Notes: generated by a model not told the origin, from the sequence alone. DNA of 14,244 bases from CAYSHJ01 sp964589725 (GCA_964589725.1 CAZPUJ010000493.1:1-14244), one strand, 5' to 3'. Positions 5,731-13,818 are shown, numbered from the stretch's first letter. Program-made: numbers and translations.

Positions 5731-6617
5731 TACCTGGCGCGTCCATCATTTGTGGCGATGCCGAGGCGATCCTGCGAACGATTCAGTCTAATTCCGTGGC
5801 GCTGACAGTGACGTCGCCGCCGTACTTTCGGCATCGTGATTACCAGATTGCTGGACAACTCGGTCAGGAACCGACGCTGTCTCAATATCTGAATCGCCTA
5901 GGACTCATTTTGCGCGAACTACTGCGAGTCACTGACAATGCAGGTAGTTGTTTCTTCGTCATCGGCGACACTTACGTTGATCGTCGGTTGCAGCTTGTTC
6001 CGCATCGATTAGCTATTCTGGCAAACGACCTCGGATGGACGATCCGTAACGACGTCATTTGGCGCAAGGCATCACCAGCCCCGGAAAGTGTCAAGAACCG
6101 TTGGCGTGGAGGATACGAACACGTGTTGTTCATGACAAAGCGTCCAACCGGCTATCGTTTCAATACCGACGCCATTCGCATTCCACACTCTGACGAGACG
6201 ATTCGACGTTGGGGGGCCGGGCAACACTACGGCGGCTCGAAAAGCCGGCGACGTCGCAATGCTCGCGATTCCCGCATCCGCGACGGCCAAGTGTTCCAAT
6301 TGAACCCCAAAGGCTGCGTGCCAACCGATGTTTGGGAGCTTCCCGCAGCGAATTTATCCGCGTTGCATTACGCGGCGTTTCCAGCGGAGTTGGCACGCGT
6401 TTCAATTGAAGCCTGCTCTGCCCCCGGCGATCTCGTTCTTGATCCCTTTGTGGGTTCGGGGACAACGTGTGTCGTGGCTCAAAAACTTCGCCGACGCTCT
6501 CTCGGCATCGAATTGAACCCCGAATTCGCCGCGATGGCCAAAGCAGAGGTAGAGACAGGTCGTCAATTAGAAGAGGGAAAAGAGGACGCAGCTCTTTTGT
6601 CACTTCCGAGGCACTGA
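5724..6617 (+). CDS. Beta-class DNA methyltransferase, probably N4-cytosine specific
   Basis: This is a 297-residue protein from ATG 5724, overlapping the vsr stop codon by 7 nt, so translational coupling is likely. It transfers a methyl group from S-adenosylmethionine to an exocyclic base amino group. The catalytic motif TSPPYF (30-35) comes first, and the SAM-binding motif LDPFVGSGTT (239-248) is near the C-terminus, which is the beta-class order. Ser before Pro-Pro-Tyr favours N4-cytosine over N6-adenine, which usually has Asn or Asp. LGIELNPEF (260-268) is motif X/II-like. Between them lie YEHVLFMTKR (131-140) and an arginine-rich recognition region (KSRRRRNARDSR, 173-184). It is the only complete methyltransferase in the island and is expected to protect the host against one or both nucleases. 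Upstream frame extension to 5499 overlaps vsr and is not used. Confidence 0.9.
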   Translation: MLIPGASIICGDAEAILRTIQSNSVALTVTSPPYFRHRDYQIAGQLGQEPTLSQYLNRLGLILRELLRVTDNAGSCFFVIGDTYVDRRLQLVPHRLAILANDLGWTIRNDVIWRKASPAPESVKNRWRGGYEHVLFMTKRPTGYRFNTDAIRIPHSDETIRRWGAGQHYGGSKSRRRRNARDSRIRDGQVFQLNPKGCVPTDVWELPAANLSALHYAAFPAELARVSIEACSAPGDLVLDPFVGSGTTCVVAQKLRRRSLGIELNPEFAAMAKAEVETGRQLEEGKEDAALLSLPRH

Positions 6618-6663
6618 TCCGAGGGACGCAAACAAGACGCCGCACAGTCAGTTCACCGGCAGG

Positions 6664-6763
6664 ACCAAAGGGGAGAGGTCGATTATTCAGGTGTGAGATC
6701 AATGGACTTGTCCAAGTTAGTTCGATCTTGCGATGGATTGCCGATGCGCGTCATGTGAACAGC
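6664..6763. repeat. Dispersed repeat R2 (copy of 931-1028)
   Basis: About 100 bp match R1 in the same orientation at roughly 85% identity. The hairpin TGGAC-TT-GTCCA (near 6702-6713) keeps its stem while its loop differs from R1. The right end contains the stop codon of the DUF1501 gene (6751-6753) and its last codons. The remaining 46 bp between the methyltransferase stop (6617) and the repeat show nothing. Confidence 0.75.
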
Positions 6764-8076
6764 TTCGTCAGTGGCGAGCCGCCGTTGCTGACTTTGAAGG
6801 GGCGGCCGGATTTGGAGATGATCTCTTGATTGAGCGGCAGGCCCATCGCGTGAGCAATGGTGGCGTTGAAGTCGGAGATCGAGACCGGGTCTTTGTCCGG
6901 GCTGAAGGCGTCTTTGTCGGAAGTGCCCCAGGCTCGACCCCCCTTGATGCCTCCGCCGGCGAACAGGCCGCTGAAGACGCCGGGATGATGGTCTCGACCG
7001 CCGTTTTGATTGATCTTCGGCGAGCGTCCGAACTCGGTGCCCAACGCGATCAGCGTCGTCTTCAGCAGACCTTTCTGACTGAGGTCTTGGATCAAAGTTG
7101 CGAGTGCCTTGTCGAGAATCCCCGCTCGCGCTGGAAGCCTTTGCGCGTCGAAGATGTCGACGTGCTGATCCCAACCGTCGAGGCAGACTTCGATGAACCG
7201 CACGTCATGCTCGATCAGGCGCCGTGCCAGTAGGCAGCCTTGGCCGAAACGGTCGCGGCCGTACTTGTCGCGCACGTCGTTTTTCTCTTGGCTCAGGTCG
7301 AACGCCTTGAGGTCGGCGCTCGACATCAACGCGGTCGCTTGGCGGTAGAACTCGCTGTAGGCGTCGACCTGCTTCTGCGGAAACCGCTTGCGGAAGTTGG
7401 AATCGAACGAGTCGATCAGCTTCATCCGCTTGTCGAACGACGAGTCGCTGACGTATTCCGGCTCCTTCGTGTTTTGCAGACCTTGGTTCGGATCGGCGAT
7501 GGGCACGGGCGTGAAACTCGGTTCGAGATACCCGGCGCCGGGATGACGCGCCTCGCCGTTGACCAGCACGTTGTCGGGAAGCGTGCGATTGGTCCGTTGC
7601 CCTTTCAGCTTCATGATCCACGCGCCCATGCCGGGATGCCGGATGGTCGCGATTTCTTTGTAGGCCGTGCGCAGCAGATATCGTCCTTGATCGTGATCGC
7701 CGGTCTCCGTGTGCAGCGACCGCACGATGGCCAAGTGATCGGACAGCTTGGCGAGTTCAGGCAACAACGAGCCGATCTGAAGCCCCACAGTCTTGGTCTG
7801 AATACCTTTAGTTTCGCCTTGCACTTCACGTCCGGGCTTGAGGTCGAACGTGTCAAGATGCGTCATGCCGCCGGACATGCACAAGAAGATCACGTTCTTG
7901 GCGGCGGCCAGGCCGCTTGCCGCAGCAGACGGCGCGGACTTCTTCACGTCCTTCTTCTCATCCTTCGCCCACGTGAGGCTGGTGGGCAGGATGCTCACGC
8001 CCAGCATCGTCTTGGCGGCTCGTTCCATCCAGTGGCGGCGGGTGAGTTCGTCAAAGTTTCGCATGAAGTCGAGCAT
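6751..8076 (-). CDS. DUF1501 family protein, Tat-exported
   Basis: This is a 441-residue protein from ATG 8076, chosen because GGAGAC lies 6 nt upstream on the coding strand and a twin-arginine signal follows (LTRRHWMERAAKTMLGVSILP). The frame extends 47 codons upstream, but that part is repeat sequence. Typical DUF1501 features are NVIFLCMSGGMTHLDTFDLKP, VRSLHTETGDHDQGRY, HPGMGAWI, FIEVCLDGWDQHVDIF, LIALGTEFGRSP, GRDHHPGVFSGLFAGGG and the DFNATIAHAMGLP end. The fold belongs to the sulfatase/alkaline phosphatase-like superfamily, but no activity is established. It lies downstream of the DUF1549/DUF1553 gene on the same strand, the standard planctomycete pairing. The 187-bp gap is nearly filled by an inverted repeat (8087-8238). 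The stop codon lies inside repeat R2. Confidence 0.93.
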   Translation of the reverse strand: MLDFMRNFDELTRRHWMERAAKTMLGVSILPTSLTWAKDEKKDVKKSAPSAAASGLAAAKNVIFLCMSGGMTHLDTFDLKPGREVQGETKGIQTKTVGLQIGSLLPELAKLSDHLAIVRSLHTETGDHDQGRYLLRTAYKEIATIRHPGMGAWIMKLKGQRTNRTLPDNVLVNGEARHPGAGYLEPSFTPVPIADPNQGLQNTKEPEYVSDSSFDKRMKLIDSFDSNFRKRFPQKQVDAYSEFYRQATALMSSADLKAFDLSQEKNDVRDKYGRDRFGQGCLLARRLIEHDVRFIEVCLDGWDQHVDIFDAQRLPARAGILDKALATLIQDLSQKGLLKTTLIALGTEFGRSPKINQNGGRDHHPGVFSGLFAGGGIKGGRAWGTSDKDAFSPDKDPVSISDFNATIAHAMGLPLNQEIISKSGRPFKVSNGGSPLTKLFT

Positions 8077-8086
8077 GGGATTGTCT

Positions 8087-8238
8087 CCAATTTGGGAGTG
8101 CTCCGGCTTGACGGAGCTTTGGAATCGCGGCGGAGCCGCTTTCGATGGAACAGTGTCGCGCTTCCGGCAACGAAGAACTTCCAAAGGGCTGCGCCCAAAC
8201 TTCCAAGGCTCCGTCAAGCCGGAGCACTCCCAAAATTG
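8087..8238. repeat. Large inverted repeat (MITE/REP-like) between the DUF1549 and DUF1501 genes
   Basis: The left arm (core 8094-8124, GGGAGTGCTCCGGCTTGACG and following) and the right arm (8201-8231) are reverse complements over 31 bp with one mismatch. With a one-base gap, pairing continues about 7 bp outward on each side. About 76 bp separate the arms and include a small hairpin, GCGGC-GGA-GCCGC (near 8127-8139). Both arms remain nearly identical, which implies recent insertion or selection for pairing. No transposase is encoded. Confidence 0.85.
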
Positions 8239-8263
8239 CGGTCTCGTCGCATACGGGGGGGGG

Positions 8264-10246
8264 TCATTGGAGAAACAAAAACTCTCGAGTGTTCACCAAG
8301 GCCCAAATGACGTTGCCGTAGCCGGCATTTCCGTCGCCTTTGATCTCGTCCTGAGCGGCGACGCGTTCCTCGGGGGTGGCTCTACGGCTGAGGATCGTCA
8401 GAAAGATGACGTCGATGCGTTCCGAGGCGGCTTTCTCGGCCGTCACGTTTTTGTACATGAGCGACTTCTCTTCGAGCAGCATGTGCGTGATCGGGCCGTT
8501 GAACATCTGCAAGACTTGCGGCACGGAACCATCATCGGAGGACTGCTGAATGGACTCGCGGTCCGACTGCCCGAACTGCCGCAAGAAGTGGCCAGGCGGC
8601 AACGGCGAGGGAAGCTCCGAGGCGCGCACCAGCAGCAGTGTCTGGCCGAATTTCGAATACCGGAACGGCTTGTCGCGCGCGTCCTTGGTTTTGGAACTGG
8701 TCGCTTCGCGAAGCTCTTGATCGCGTTTGAAGATCTCGTCGGCGGTGGCTTTGGTGAGGTCCACGTCCAACAGCTTCGCTTGCACGCGCGCCGGCTCCAT
8801 CTGGTAGTTCTCGGGGTCGAACACGGCGAGCGTGATGAATGAATCCCACACCTGCTCGGCGGTCATGCGCCGCAGGATCGGGCCGGGGAAGTGGTATTCC
8901 TCGCCCGGCGTGACTTCGGCGTGAGTGGCCTCGCGCTGATACGCCTTCGTGTTGTAGATGATCCGCACGAACTCCTTGACGTCGTAGTTGAGCCGCTTCA
9001 TTTCCGATTCGAGGAACGCCAGGAGTTCGGGGTTTTCCGGCTTGGTGTCCTCTTGGATGTCGTCTTCCGGCTCGATCAATCCGACGCCGAAACACTTCTT
9101 CCACAGGCGATTGACGATGGTCTTGGTAAACCGTGGGTTGTCGCGCGAGGTCAGCCATTTGGCGAACGCGACGCGCGGCGAGTCCGTTTTTTCGAGCTTC
9201 GGCTGCGGGTCGAAGATCGCCTTCATCGTGACCGCGCCTTTCGGCTTGGCGTTGTCGTATTGATAGTCCGATGGCAACGTCAGCTTGTTGTTCGTGTCGA
9301 AGACCTCGACCAGATTCCCTTGCAGGAAGCGGTTGTACTTGCCACCTCCGTCGAACTTGGTGTCGACCTTTTTCAGCTCGTCGCGCAGCTTGTTGACGAC
9401 GTTGCCGCCGCCGAACTTTTTGTCACCGGCCCCGCGGCGAGTCGAGGTCGCGAACGTGAACGCGGCCATCTCGTAGAACTCGCGGCGAGTCCACTTGTCG
9501 AACGGGTGATCGTGGCATTGAGCACAACCTATCCGCGTCCCCAAGAAGATGCGGATGGTGTTGTTCAACGCATCCAGCGGCATGCCTGAATCACGCAGGA
9601 TGTACCCCGCCGCCGGATCATCGAAGACTCGGCCCGACGCGGTCAGCATCTCGAAGACGAACTTGTCATATGGCTTGTTGGTCTCGATGGATTCCTTGAC
9701 CCACTCGGCGTACGGCCGCCCGGGAACGTTGTTGGTGAGGTTCTCTTTCAGCCGCAGAACGTCGGCCCAATAGTTGTAGAGGTGTCCGGCGAAGTTGGGG
9801 CCGTTGAGCAACGTGTCGATCAACCGCATCCGCTTCTCGGTGTCGTGTCCAGTCAGAAAGAGCCGGGCTTGCTTGAATTCGGGAATCGTGCCGGTGATGT
9901 CCAGATACGCGCGGCGGACGAACTGCTCGTCGCTGCTGGTGGGGTTGGGCTTCACCTTGTACTTGGCGTAATTGGCCTCGATCAGCTTGTCGATCTTCGC
10001 CGCCGACGCCACCATCTGCTGCCGCCCGGAGACGCCGGTGTCGACCTTGTCGATGACGATCTTTCGCATCGGGACCGGCGGTGGTGGCGGCGTCACGGGA
10101 GCCGGCTTCTTCGCCGCCCCTTTTTTGGATTGAGCTTTGCTTTGAGCGTACGCGGATTCGAGGCTCCACCACTCGCCGCACGCGAGCACGGCCAACGCGA
10201 GACCGACGGTGCCGCGGAACCACGGCGATGTGATCAACCGGCGCAT
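8264..10246 (-). CDS. DUF1549/DUF1553 (PSCyt2/PSD1) secreted protein
   Basis: This is a 660-residue protein from ATG 10246, fixed by AGGAGAGG 6 nt upstream (10253-10260) and a signal peptide (VGLALAVLACGEWW, cleavage likely after AYA at 34). A lysine/proline-rich linker (35-60) follows. The DUF1549 domain (about 84-290) includes FVRRAYLDITGTIP and GCAQCHDHPFDKWTRREFYEMA; the CxxCH at 241-245 is a possible c-type haem site. The DUF1553 domain (about 390-645) includes PRVAFAKWLTSRDNPRFTKTIVNRLWKKCFG and RIIYNTKAYQREA. The family is abundant in planctomycetes, is exported, and is usually followed by a DUF1501 gene, as here. Its proposed roles include polysaccharide or redox-linked catabolism, but none is proven. 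The protein lacks an N-terminal PSCyt1 cytochrome domain, so this is the shorter architecture. Confidence 0.94.
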   Translation of the reverse strand: MRRLITSPWFRGTVGLALAVLACGEWWSLESAYAQSKAQSKKGAAKKPAPVTPPPPPVPMRKIVIDKVDTGVSGRQQMVASAAKIDKLIEANYAKYKVKPNPTSSDEQFVRRAYLDITGTIPEFKQARLFLTGHDTEKRMRLIDTLLNGPNFAGHLYNYWADVLRLKENLTNNVPGRPYAEWVKESIETNKPYDKFVFEMLTASGRVFDDPAAGYILRDSGMPLDALNNTIRIFLGTRIGCAQCHDHPFDKWTRREFYEMAAFTFATSTRRGAGDKKFGGGNVVNKLRDELKKVDTKFDGGGKYNRFLQGNLVEVFDTNNKLTLPSDYQYDNAKPKGAVTMKAIFDPQPKLEKTDSPRVAFAKWLTSRDNPRFTKTIVNRLWKKCFGVGLIEPEDDIQEDTKPENPELLAFLESEMKRLNYDVKEFVRIIYNTKAYQREATHAEVTPGEEYHFPGPILRRMTAEQVWDSFITLAVFDPENYQMEPARVQAKLLDVDLTKATADEIFKRDQELREATSSKTKDARDKPFRYSKFGQTLLLVRASELPSPLPPGHFLRQFGQSDRESIQQSSDDGSVPQVLQMFNGPITHMLLEEKSLMYKNVTAEKAASERIDVIFLTILSRRATPEERVAAQDEIKGDGNAGYGNVIWALVNTREFLFLQ

Positions 10247-10430
10247 ACAACGCCTCTCCTGGGAGAGCACTGAGATAACGAGCGACGCGTCGAAAACCTC
10301 GGCGAGCAAGTTTACCAATCGCGCGAGGGTTGGCGAGCGTGATGTCTTCGTCGCTCCGATCCGTTCTGCCCTGTCGCAGCCGTCCGGCTGGCAACACACC
10401 GATGTCGGAACTGAGGTACTCACGTACAAA

Positions 10431-12089
10431 CTAAGTCTTGTTCGACGTCAGCACGATCACCGGCCATGGACTGATCGTGGCGAGTTGCCGAGCTTCCTCC
10501 GTTGTCGGCACGAACACTCGCACGGCGTCGGGCGGAGCGGCGGCCAAGTCGACGTCGCCCAGCATTCGCCATTCGGCCTCGGACGTCCAATCAACGATGG
10601 TATTCGCGTCTCGAGCGCGCGTGCGGCTGAGTTGAAAATATGGTCGTTCATTTTCGCTCAGCGACGGCCACAGTTCGTCGTCGCCGTAAGTCACGGGCCG
10701 AGCATTTCGCGACGCAAGCCATGTTCGGAGGACACACACGCCGTATGGCTCAAAGTCCCAACGACCTCGATGCTGACGAAAGACTCGTCGTTGCGAGAGT
10801 TCTTGAAGCGGTGTCGAAGTGAAGCTGACGACGCGGAACTCGCCACGAATGCCTTCAGCCGACGCGATCAAACGCCGCTGCCTGACGATCCGCGCCAGCG
10901 TCCCGAACGCGGAATGGTCGAAATCATCGTGGCCCAACAAAAGATCGTCGAGGAACTCGTCGGTCGATTGCTCCAACCACGGACCGACTCGCCGCCGCGT
11001 GCAATGAATCAAGAAGTCCTCGCTGTGTTCATTTGGCATGGCGATGATCGGGGCCAGCGGTTGATCGGTTCCTGGCGCCGGAACTTTGTGCGGTGAACTT
11101 GTGACATCCGTCGTCTCGTGCCGATCAAGCAGCACCCAGCCGACGGCTCCCTGGTCTTGCAGTGGCTCGGCCAGTTTCGCCGGCACCAACTGCGCGCCCA
11201 AGGCCAAATGCACGGAACCGACCGGCCAAGCATCGTCGTCGAGTCTCGCTCGCAGCAGCCGATGCAAGTTGCCATTCGCGCGGAGTTGAAAGACAACCAA
11301 TCGGTCACTGGCGACCATGAGCACTCGATCGGCCAGCGGCGTGGAGCACGTTGCCAACTCGCTCGGCAACGCCTTCTCTGAAGTCAACGGCGGCGAGAGG
11401 AATGTCGACCACCATTCGATGTCGTCTTCGTCGCTCGACTCGGCACACGCTGCGGCGAACAGACGGCACCGCAGCCGAGTCAGCCAGTCAATCAGCGGAC
11501 GCAGTGTCGGTTCACCGTCCGCCGTTGTGTTGTGGGACGGATTGGCAATCCGTCCTACCTCTGACGGCAACACGATTCGCAGCCAACGCAGTCCGAACAG
11601 ACAGGCTGCTCGCGCGAGAAAGCGGTCGGTCGTCGTGTGCGGCGAGGTCAACAAGAGGTCGTGTCGCGGATCAAGCTTCGCCGCCGCCGTGCGCAACACG
11701 GCGAACCAATCGTCGCGTTGATCAATCGCCCGACCAAGGCGTGAGCTGACCCAAGCGACCTTGCGTCCCTCGGGCACGCCGCTCGGCCACCACAACAGGC
11801 GCGGGCTGATCCATGTTGCGAACGACCGCTCCGACAAGCCGGGCCAACCGAACGTCAGATGCGCGCCGCTCTGCTTGAACCAATCGTGCAGCCGGATCAG
11901 GCGCGATGTCTGTTGTCGCTCAACGGCGCTCGTCGCGCGGCGGGACCAGCGATGAGCGGCTTCGCGCAGCAGCGGCCACAGGTCGTCGCCAAATCGAGTT
12001 GATCGCAGTTCGTCCGTCAGCGGCTCATCCGGCGGACACCAACCGGATGCGATCAAAGCTTCCGCCAAATTGTCGTGAGGCGCGGACAT
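10431..12089 (-). CDS. Conserved-looking hypothetical protein (552 aa)
   Basis: I do not recognise this family. The start at ATG 12089 is well supported by GGGAGGAG 9 nt upstream (12099-12106); the longer frame to 12437 is a shadow of the upstream gene. There is no signal peptide or membrane segment, so it is probably cytoplasmic. Residues 1-175 are tryptophan-rich, with VAWVSSRLGR (111-120) and DLLLTSPHTTTDRFLARAA (144-162). A central variable part includes acidic AESSDEDDIEWW. The C-terminal third has FLIHCTRRRVGPWLEQS, RWDFEPYGVCVLRTWLASR, ARPVTYGDDELW, then SEAEWRMLGDVDL and VFVPTTEEAR. Residues 179-185 (GRIANPS) are encoded by a palindromic repeat (11535-11555), so the middle has absorbed an insertion. 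It lies 46 bp downstream of the Rieske-PSP1 gene and is probably co-transcribed with it. No function is proposed. Confidence 0.75.
   Translation of the reverse strand: MSAPHDNLAEALIASGWCPPDEPLTDELRSTRFGDDLWPLLREAAHRWSRRATSAVERQQTSRLIRLHDWFKQSGAHLTFGWPGLSERSFATWISPRLLWWPSGVPEGRKVAWVSSRLGRAIDQRDDWFAVLRTAAAKLDPRHDLLLTSPHTTTDRFLARAACLFGLRWLRIVLPSEVGRIANPSHNTTADGEPTLRPLIDWLTRLRCRLFAAACAESSDEDDIEWWSTFLSPPLTSEKALPSELATCSTPLADRVLMVASDRLVVFQLRANGNLHRLLRARLDDDAWPVGSVHLALGAQLVPAKLAEPLQDQGAVGWVLLDRHETTDVTSSPHKVPAPGTDQPLAPIIAMPNEHSEDFLIHCTRRRVGPWLEQSTDEFLDDLLLGHDDFDHSAFGTLARIVRQRRLIASAEGIRGEFRVVSFTSTPLQELSQRRVFRQHRGRWDFEPYGVCVLRTWLASRNARPVTYGDDELWPSLSENERPYFQLSRTRARDANTIVDWTSEAEWRMLGDVDLAAAPPDAVRVFVPTTEEARQLATISPWPVIVLTSNKT
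11535..11555. repeat. REP-like palindrome inserted in frame in the 552-aa gene
   Basis: Perfect 9-bp arms GGACGGATT and AATCCGTCC surround GGC. Read on the minus strand it encodes GRIANPS (residues 179-185), much like the RIGNP reading in repeats R1 and R2, whose hairpin core (GGATTGCCGATCC) differs by only a few bases. It is likely a member of the same repeat family. Confidence 0.72.
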
Positions 12090-12135
12090 GTCGTAACGCT
12101 CCTCCCGGCCTGACCCTTCGCTTGGTACGATCAGG

Positions 12136-13188
12136 CTACGTTCCACAACCGCCGCCGGTGCTGCATCCGCACGAGGAGGAACCGCAGCCGCCCGTCGAAG
12201 GTGTGGAAGGAAGTTCCAGCACCGAACTGAACACGACTTTGAACGCACGATCCTGGCCCAGCTCCGTGGCCAGTCGTCCCAAGTCGGCGGTCGGCATGCC
12301 GAGGAAGTACAGCACAAAGGTTTGTCCATCGAAGAGCAACTCGCCGTCCACGACATTGACCGAGAGTCCACGTTCCCCGATTTGCTTCTCGCACTCGGCG
12401 AAGACTTCTTGAACGAGTTCGCGTTGCCGAGGGTCACGCTGTCGCCGTGCTTGCTCGAAGGTTTCCATTGGATTCAACCGTCGCACCAACTCGCCTGTCG
12501 GACGCACGATCCGCCCCTCTTCGGTTCGCGGCGGAGCGGTCATCAACGGCGAAAGCAATTCGCCCACTTCCGTGCCGCGCGTCGTTTGAATCAACACTCG
12601 TTCGCCATGCCGACATTCCAACCGCTCCGCCGAGCGAAAGTACCCGACCCAAGCCATCGTGCCATACCGAACCAATCCTCGAAACGATCCATTCCACTCA
12701 GCCGCCGTGTCGTCATCCTCCCTCGCCCCCTCGGCGAGGGCCGGGGTGAGGGACTCTTCCGCGTGAGACTCTCGGCCGTGCGACTCGGCTTCTTCCGTCA
12801 GCGTTACCCACAACTCACCATCGCGTTCTTCGATCGAGTGCGTCGCCACGTGAAAGCCCGGATGATCGAGCGACTCGCCGGTGCGCAGATCGAACTGCCA
12901 GCCATGCCACGGACAGGCGACGCTCAGTGCGTCACCTGAGCCTGCCGCCAACGATGCTTTCTTGTGCGGGCAATGATCGTCGATCGCAAAGAGTTGACCC
13001 TCGCGACGAAACACCACCACCTCGCGACCTTCGACGGCGAAGACCATCGAACCGCCATCAAGCACCTCGTCGGCACGGCCGAGCAATCTTTGATCGAGCG
13101 ATGTTTGTTGAACGGCTGCGGCCAGCATATCGGTTGCACTCCACAAAGGAGTGTCAGTGTGGCGGCTGGGATCAAGGTCTGCAATCAA
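12136..13188 (-). CDS. Rieske [2Fe-2S] domain fused to a PSP1 domain
   Basis: This is a 350-residue protein from ATG 13188 (GAGG 5 nt upstream; a start at Met21 or Met48 is possible). Residues 35-132 form a Rieske ferredoxin domain: CPHKKASL with Cys73 and His75, and ACPWHGWQFD with Cys92 and His95, the exact C-x-H and C-x2-H cluster ligands. This domain resembles small-subunit nitrite reductase or dioxygenase ferredoxins and would carry electrons. Residues about 172-322 match the PSP1 family (VRYGTMAWVGYFRSA, RGTEVGELLSP, ELVRRLNPMETFEQARRQ, LYFLGMPTADLGRLATELG). A cysteine/glycine-rich tail (335-350, CGSSSCGCSTGGGCG) resembles those of some PSP1 proteins and may bind metal. The linker (146-158, SLTPALAEGARED) is encoded by a hairpin repeat. 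It precedes the 552-aa gene and is divergent from the DUF1003 gene 80 bp away. Confidence 0.85.
   Translation of the reverse strand: MIADLDPSRHTDTPLWSATDMLAAAVQQTSLDQRLLGRADEVLDGGSMVFAVEGREVVVFRREGQLFAIDDHCPHKKASLAAGSGDALSVACPWHGWQFDLRTGESLDHPGFHVATHSIEERDGELWVTLTEEAESHGRESHAEESLTPALAEGAREDDDTAAEWNGSFRGLVRYGTMAWVGYFRSAERLECRHGERVLIQTTRGTEVGELLSPLMTAPPRTEEGRIVRPTGELVRRLNPMETFEQARRQRDPRQRELVQEVFAECEKQIGERGLSVNVVDGELLFDGQTFVLYFLGMPTADLGRLATELGQDRAFKVVFSSVLELPSTPSTGGCGSSSCGCSTGGGCGT
12721..12751. repeat. GC-rich hairpin repeat inside the Rieske-PSP1 linker
   Basis: The inner stem CCCTC-GGC-GAGGG (12728-12740) is enclosed by CCTCGCCCC and GGGGTGAGG, which pair with one G-T. The sequence resembles a CTCACCCCGGCCCTC-type repeat that I recall as common in planctomycete and related intergenic DNA; I cannot search for it here. 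On the minus strand it encodes LTPALAEGARE, a low-complexity linker. Confidence 0.6.
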
Positions 13189-13268
13189 GTCCTCGTTCGT
13201 TTGGCGGCCTTGAGTCCGCAGCCTACATTCCTCACAAGACTAGCCGCCACGTTATAGGGAGCCGCACA

Positions 13269-13727
13269 ATGTCGTCGTTTGGATTTCCCAGTCCCTTCCG
13301 CCACGAGCATCCGCCGGTTCGCAACGTCAATGAACTCGTTGAGGAACGCCAAACACTCGGCCAGCGAGCGTCCGACTTCGTCGCAACGACAGCCGGCTCG
13401 TGGAAGTTCATCATTTGGCAGTCGTGCTTGCTGTGGATCTGGGTCGCGTTGAACATCGTCTCGATGATCCAGCATTGGGATCCGTATCCCTTCATCCTGA
13501 TGAACCTGCTGCTGTCGCTGCAGGCGGCCTACACCGCTCCGATCATCATGATGAGCCAAAACCGCCAGGCCGAGCGTGACCGCATCGAGGCTCACCACGA
13601 CTACGAAATCAATCAGAAGGCGGAAACCGAAATCCGCGCGATCCTCGATCATTTGGCCGCTCAAGATCAGGCTCTGGCAGAACTGCACAAGATGGTCAGC
13701 CACCTGACAGCGGCGCCCGGAAAGTGA
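13269..13727 (+). CDS. DUF1003 family membrane protein
   Basis: This is a 152-residue protein from ATG 13269, chosen for the AGGGAG sequence 8 nt upstream; the longer frame from 12927 is antisense to the Rieske gene. The hydrophilic start (FRHEHPPVRNVNELVEERQTLGQRASDFVA) leads into two transmembrane segments, about 46-65 (FIIWQSCLLWIWVALNIVS) and 74-95 (PFILMNLLLSLQAAYTAPIIMM). The signature YTAPIIMMSQNRQAERDR follows, then a charged, coiled-coil-like tail (to about 145). This is the standard DUF1003 architecture, found in many bacteria as an inner-membrane protein of unknown function. It lies alone, divergent from the Rieske-PSP1 gene with only 80 bp between the starts. Confidence 0.93.
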   Translation: MSSFGFPSPFRHEHPPVRNVNELVEERQTLGQRASDFVATTAGSWKFIIWQSCLLWIWVALNIVSMIQHWDPYPFILMNLLLSLQAAYTAPIIMMSQNRQAERDRIEAHHDYEINQKAETEIRAILDHLAAQDQALAELHKMVSHLTAAPGK

Positions 13728-13818
13728 AGGCCGACGATTGGCTTCATCTGGCGGATCAACCTGGATATTGTCGTGTGTCTTGCCGCGACTCGTTCACTCC
13801 ACCAAAGATGAGTTTGAC

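Noticed and set aside
7240..8310. 356-codon plus-strand frame
   Set aside because: Antisense to the DUF1501 gene and runs through the inverted repeat; no recognisable domain.
10209..11096. 295-codon plus-strand frame
   Set aside because: Antisense to the 552-aa gene and across the intergenic region; no start context or motif.
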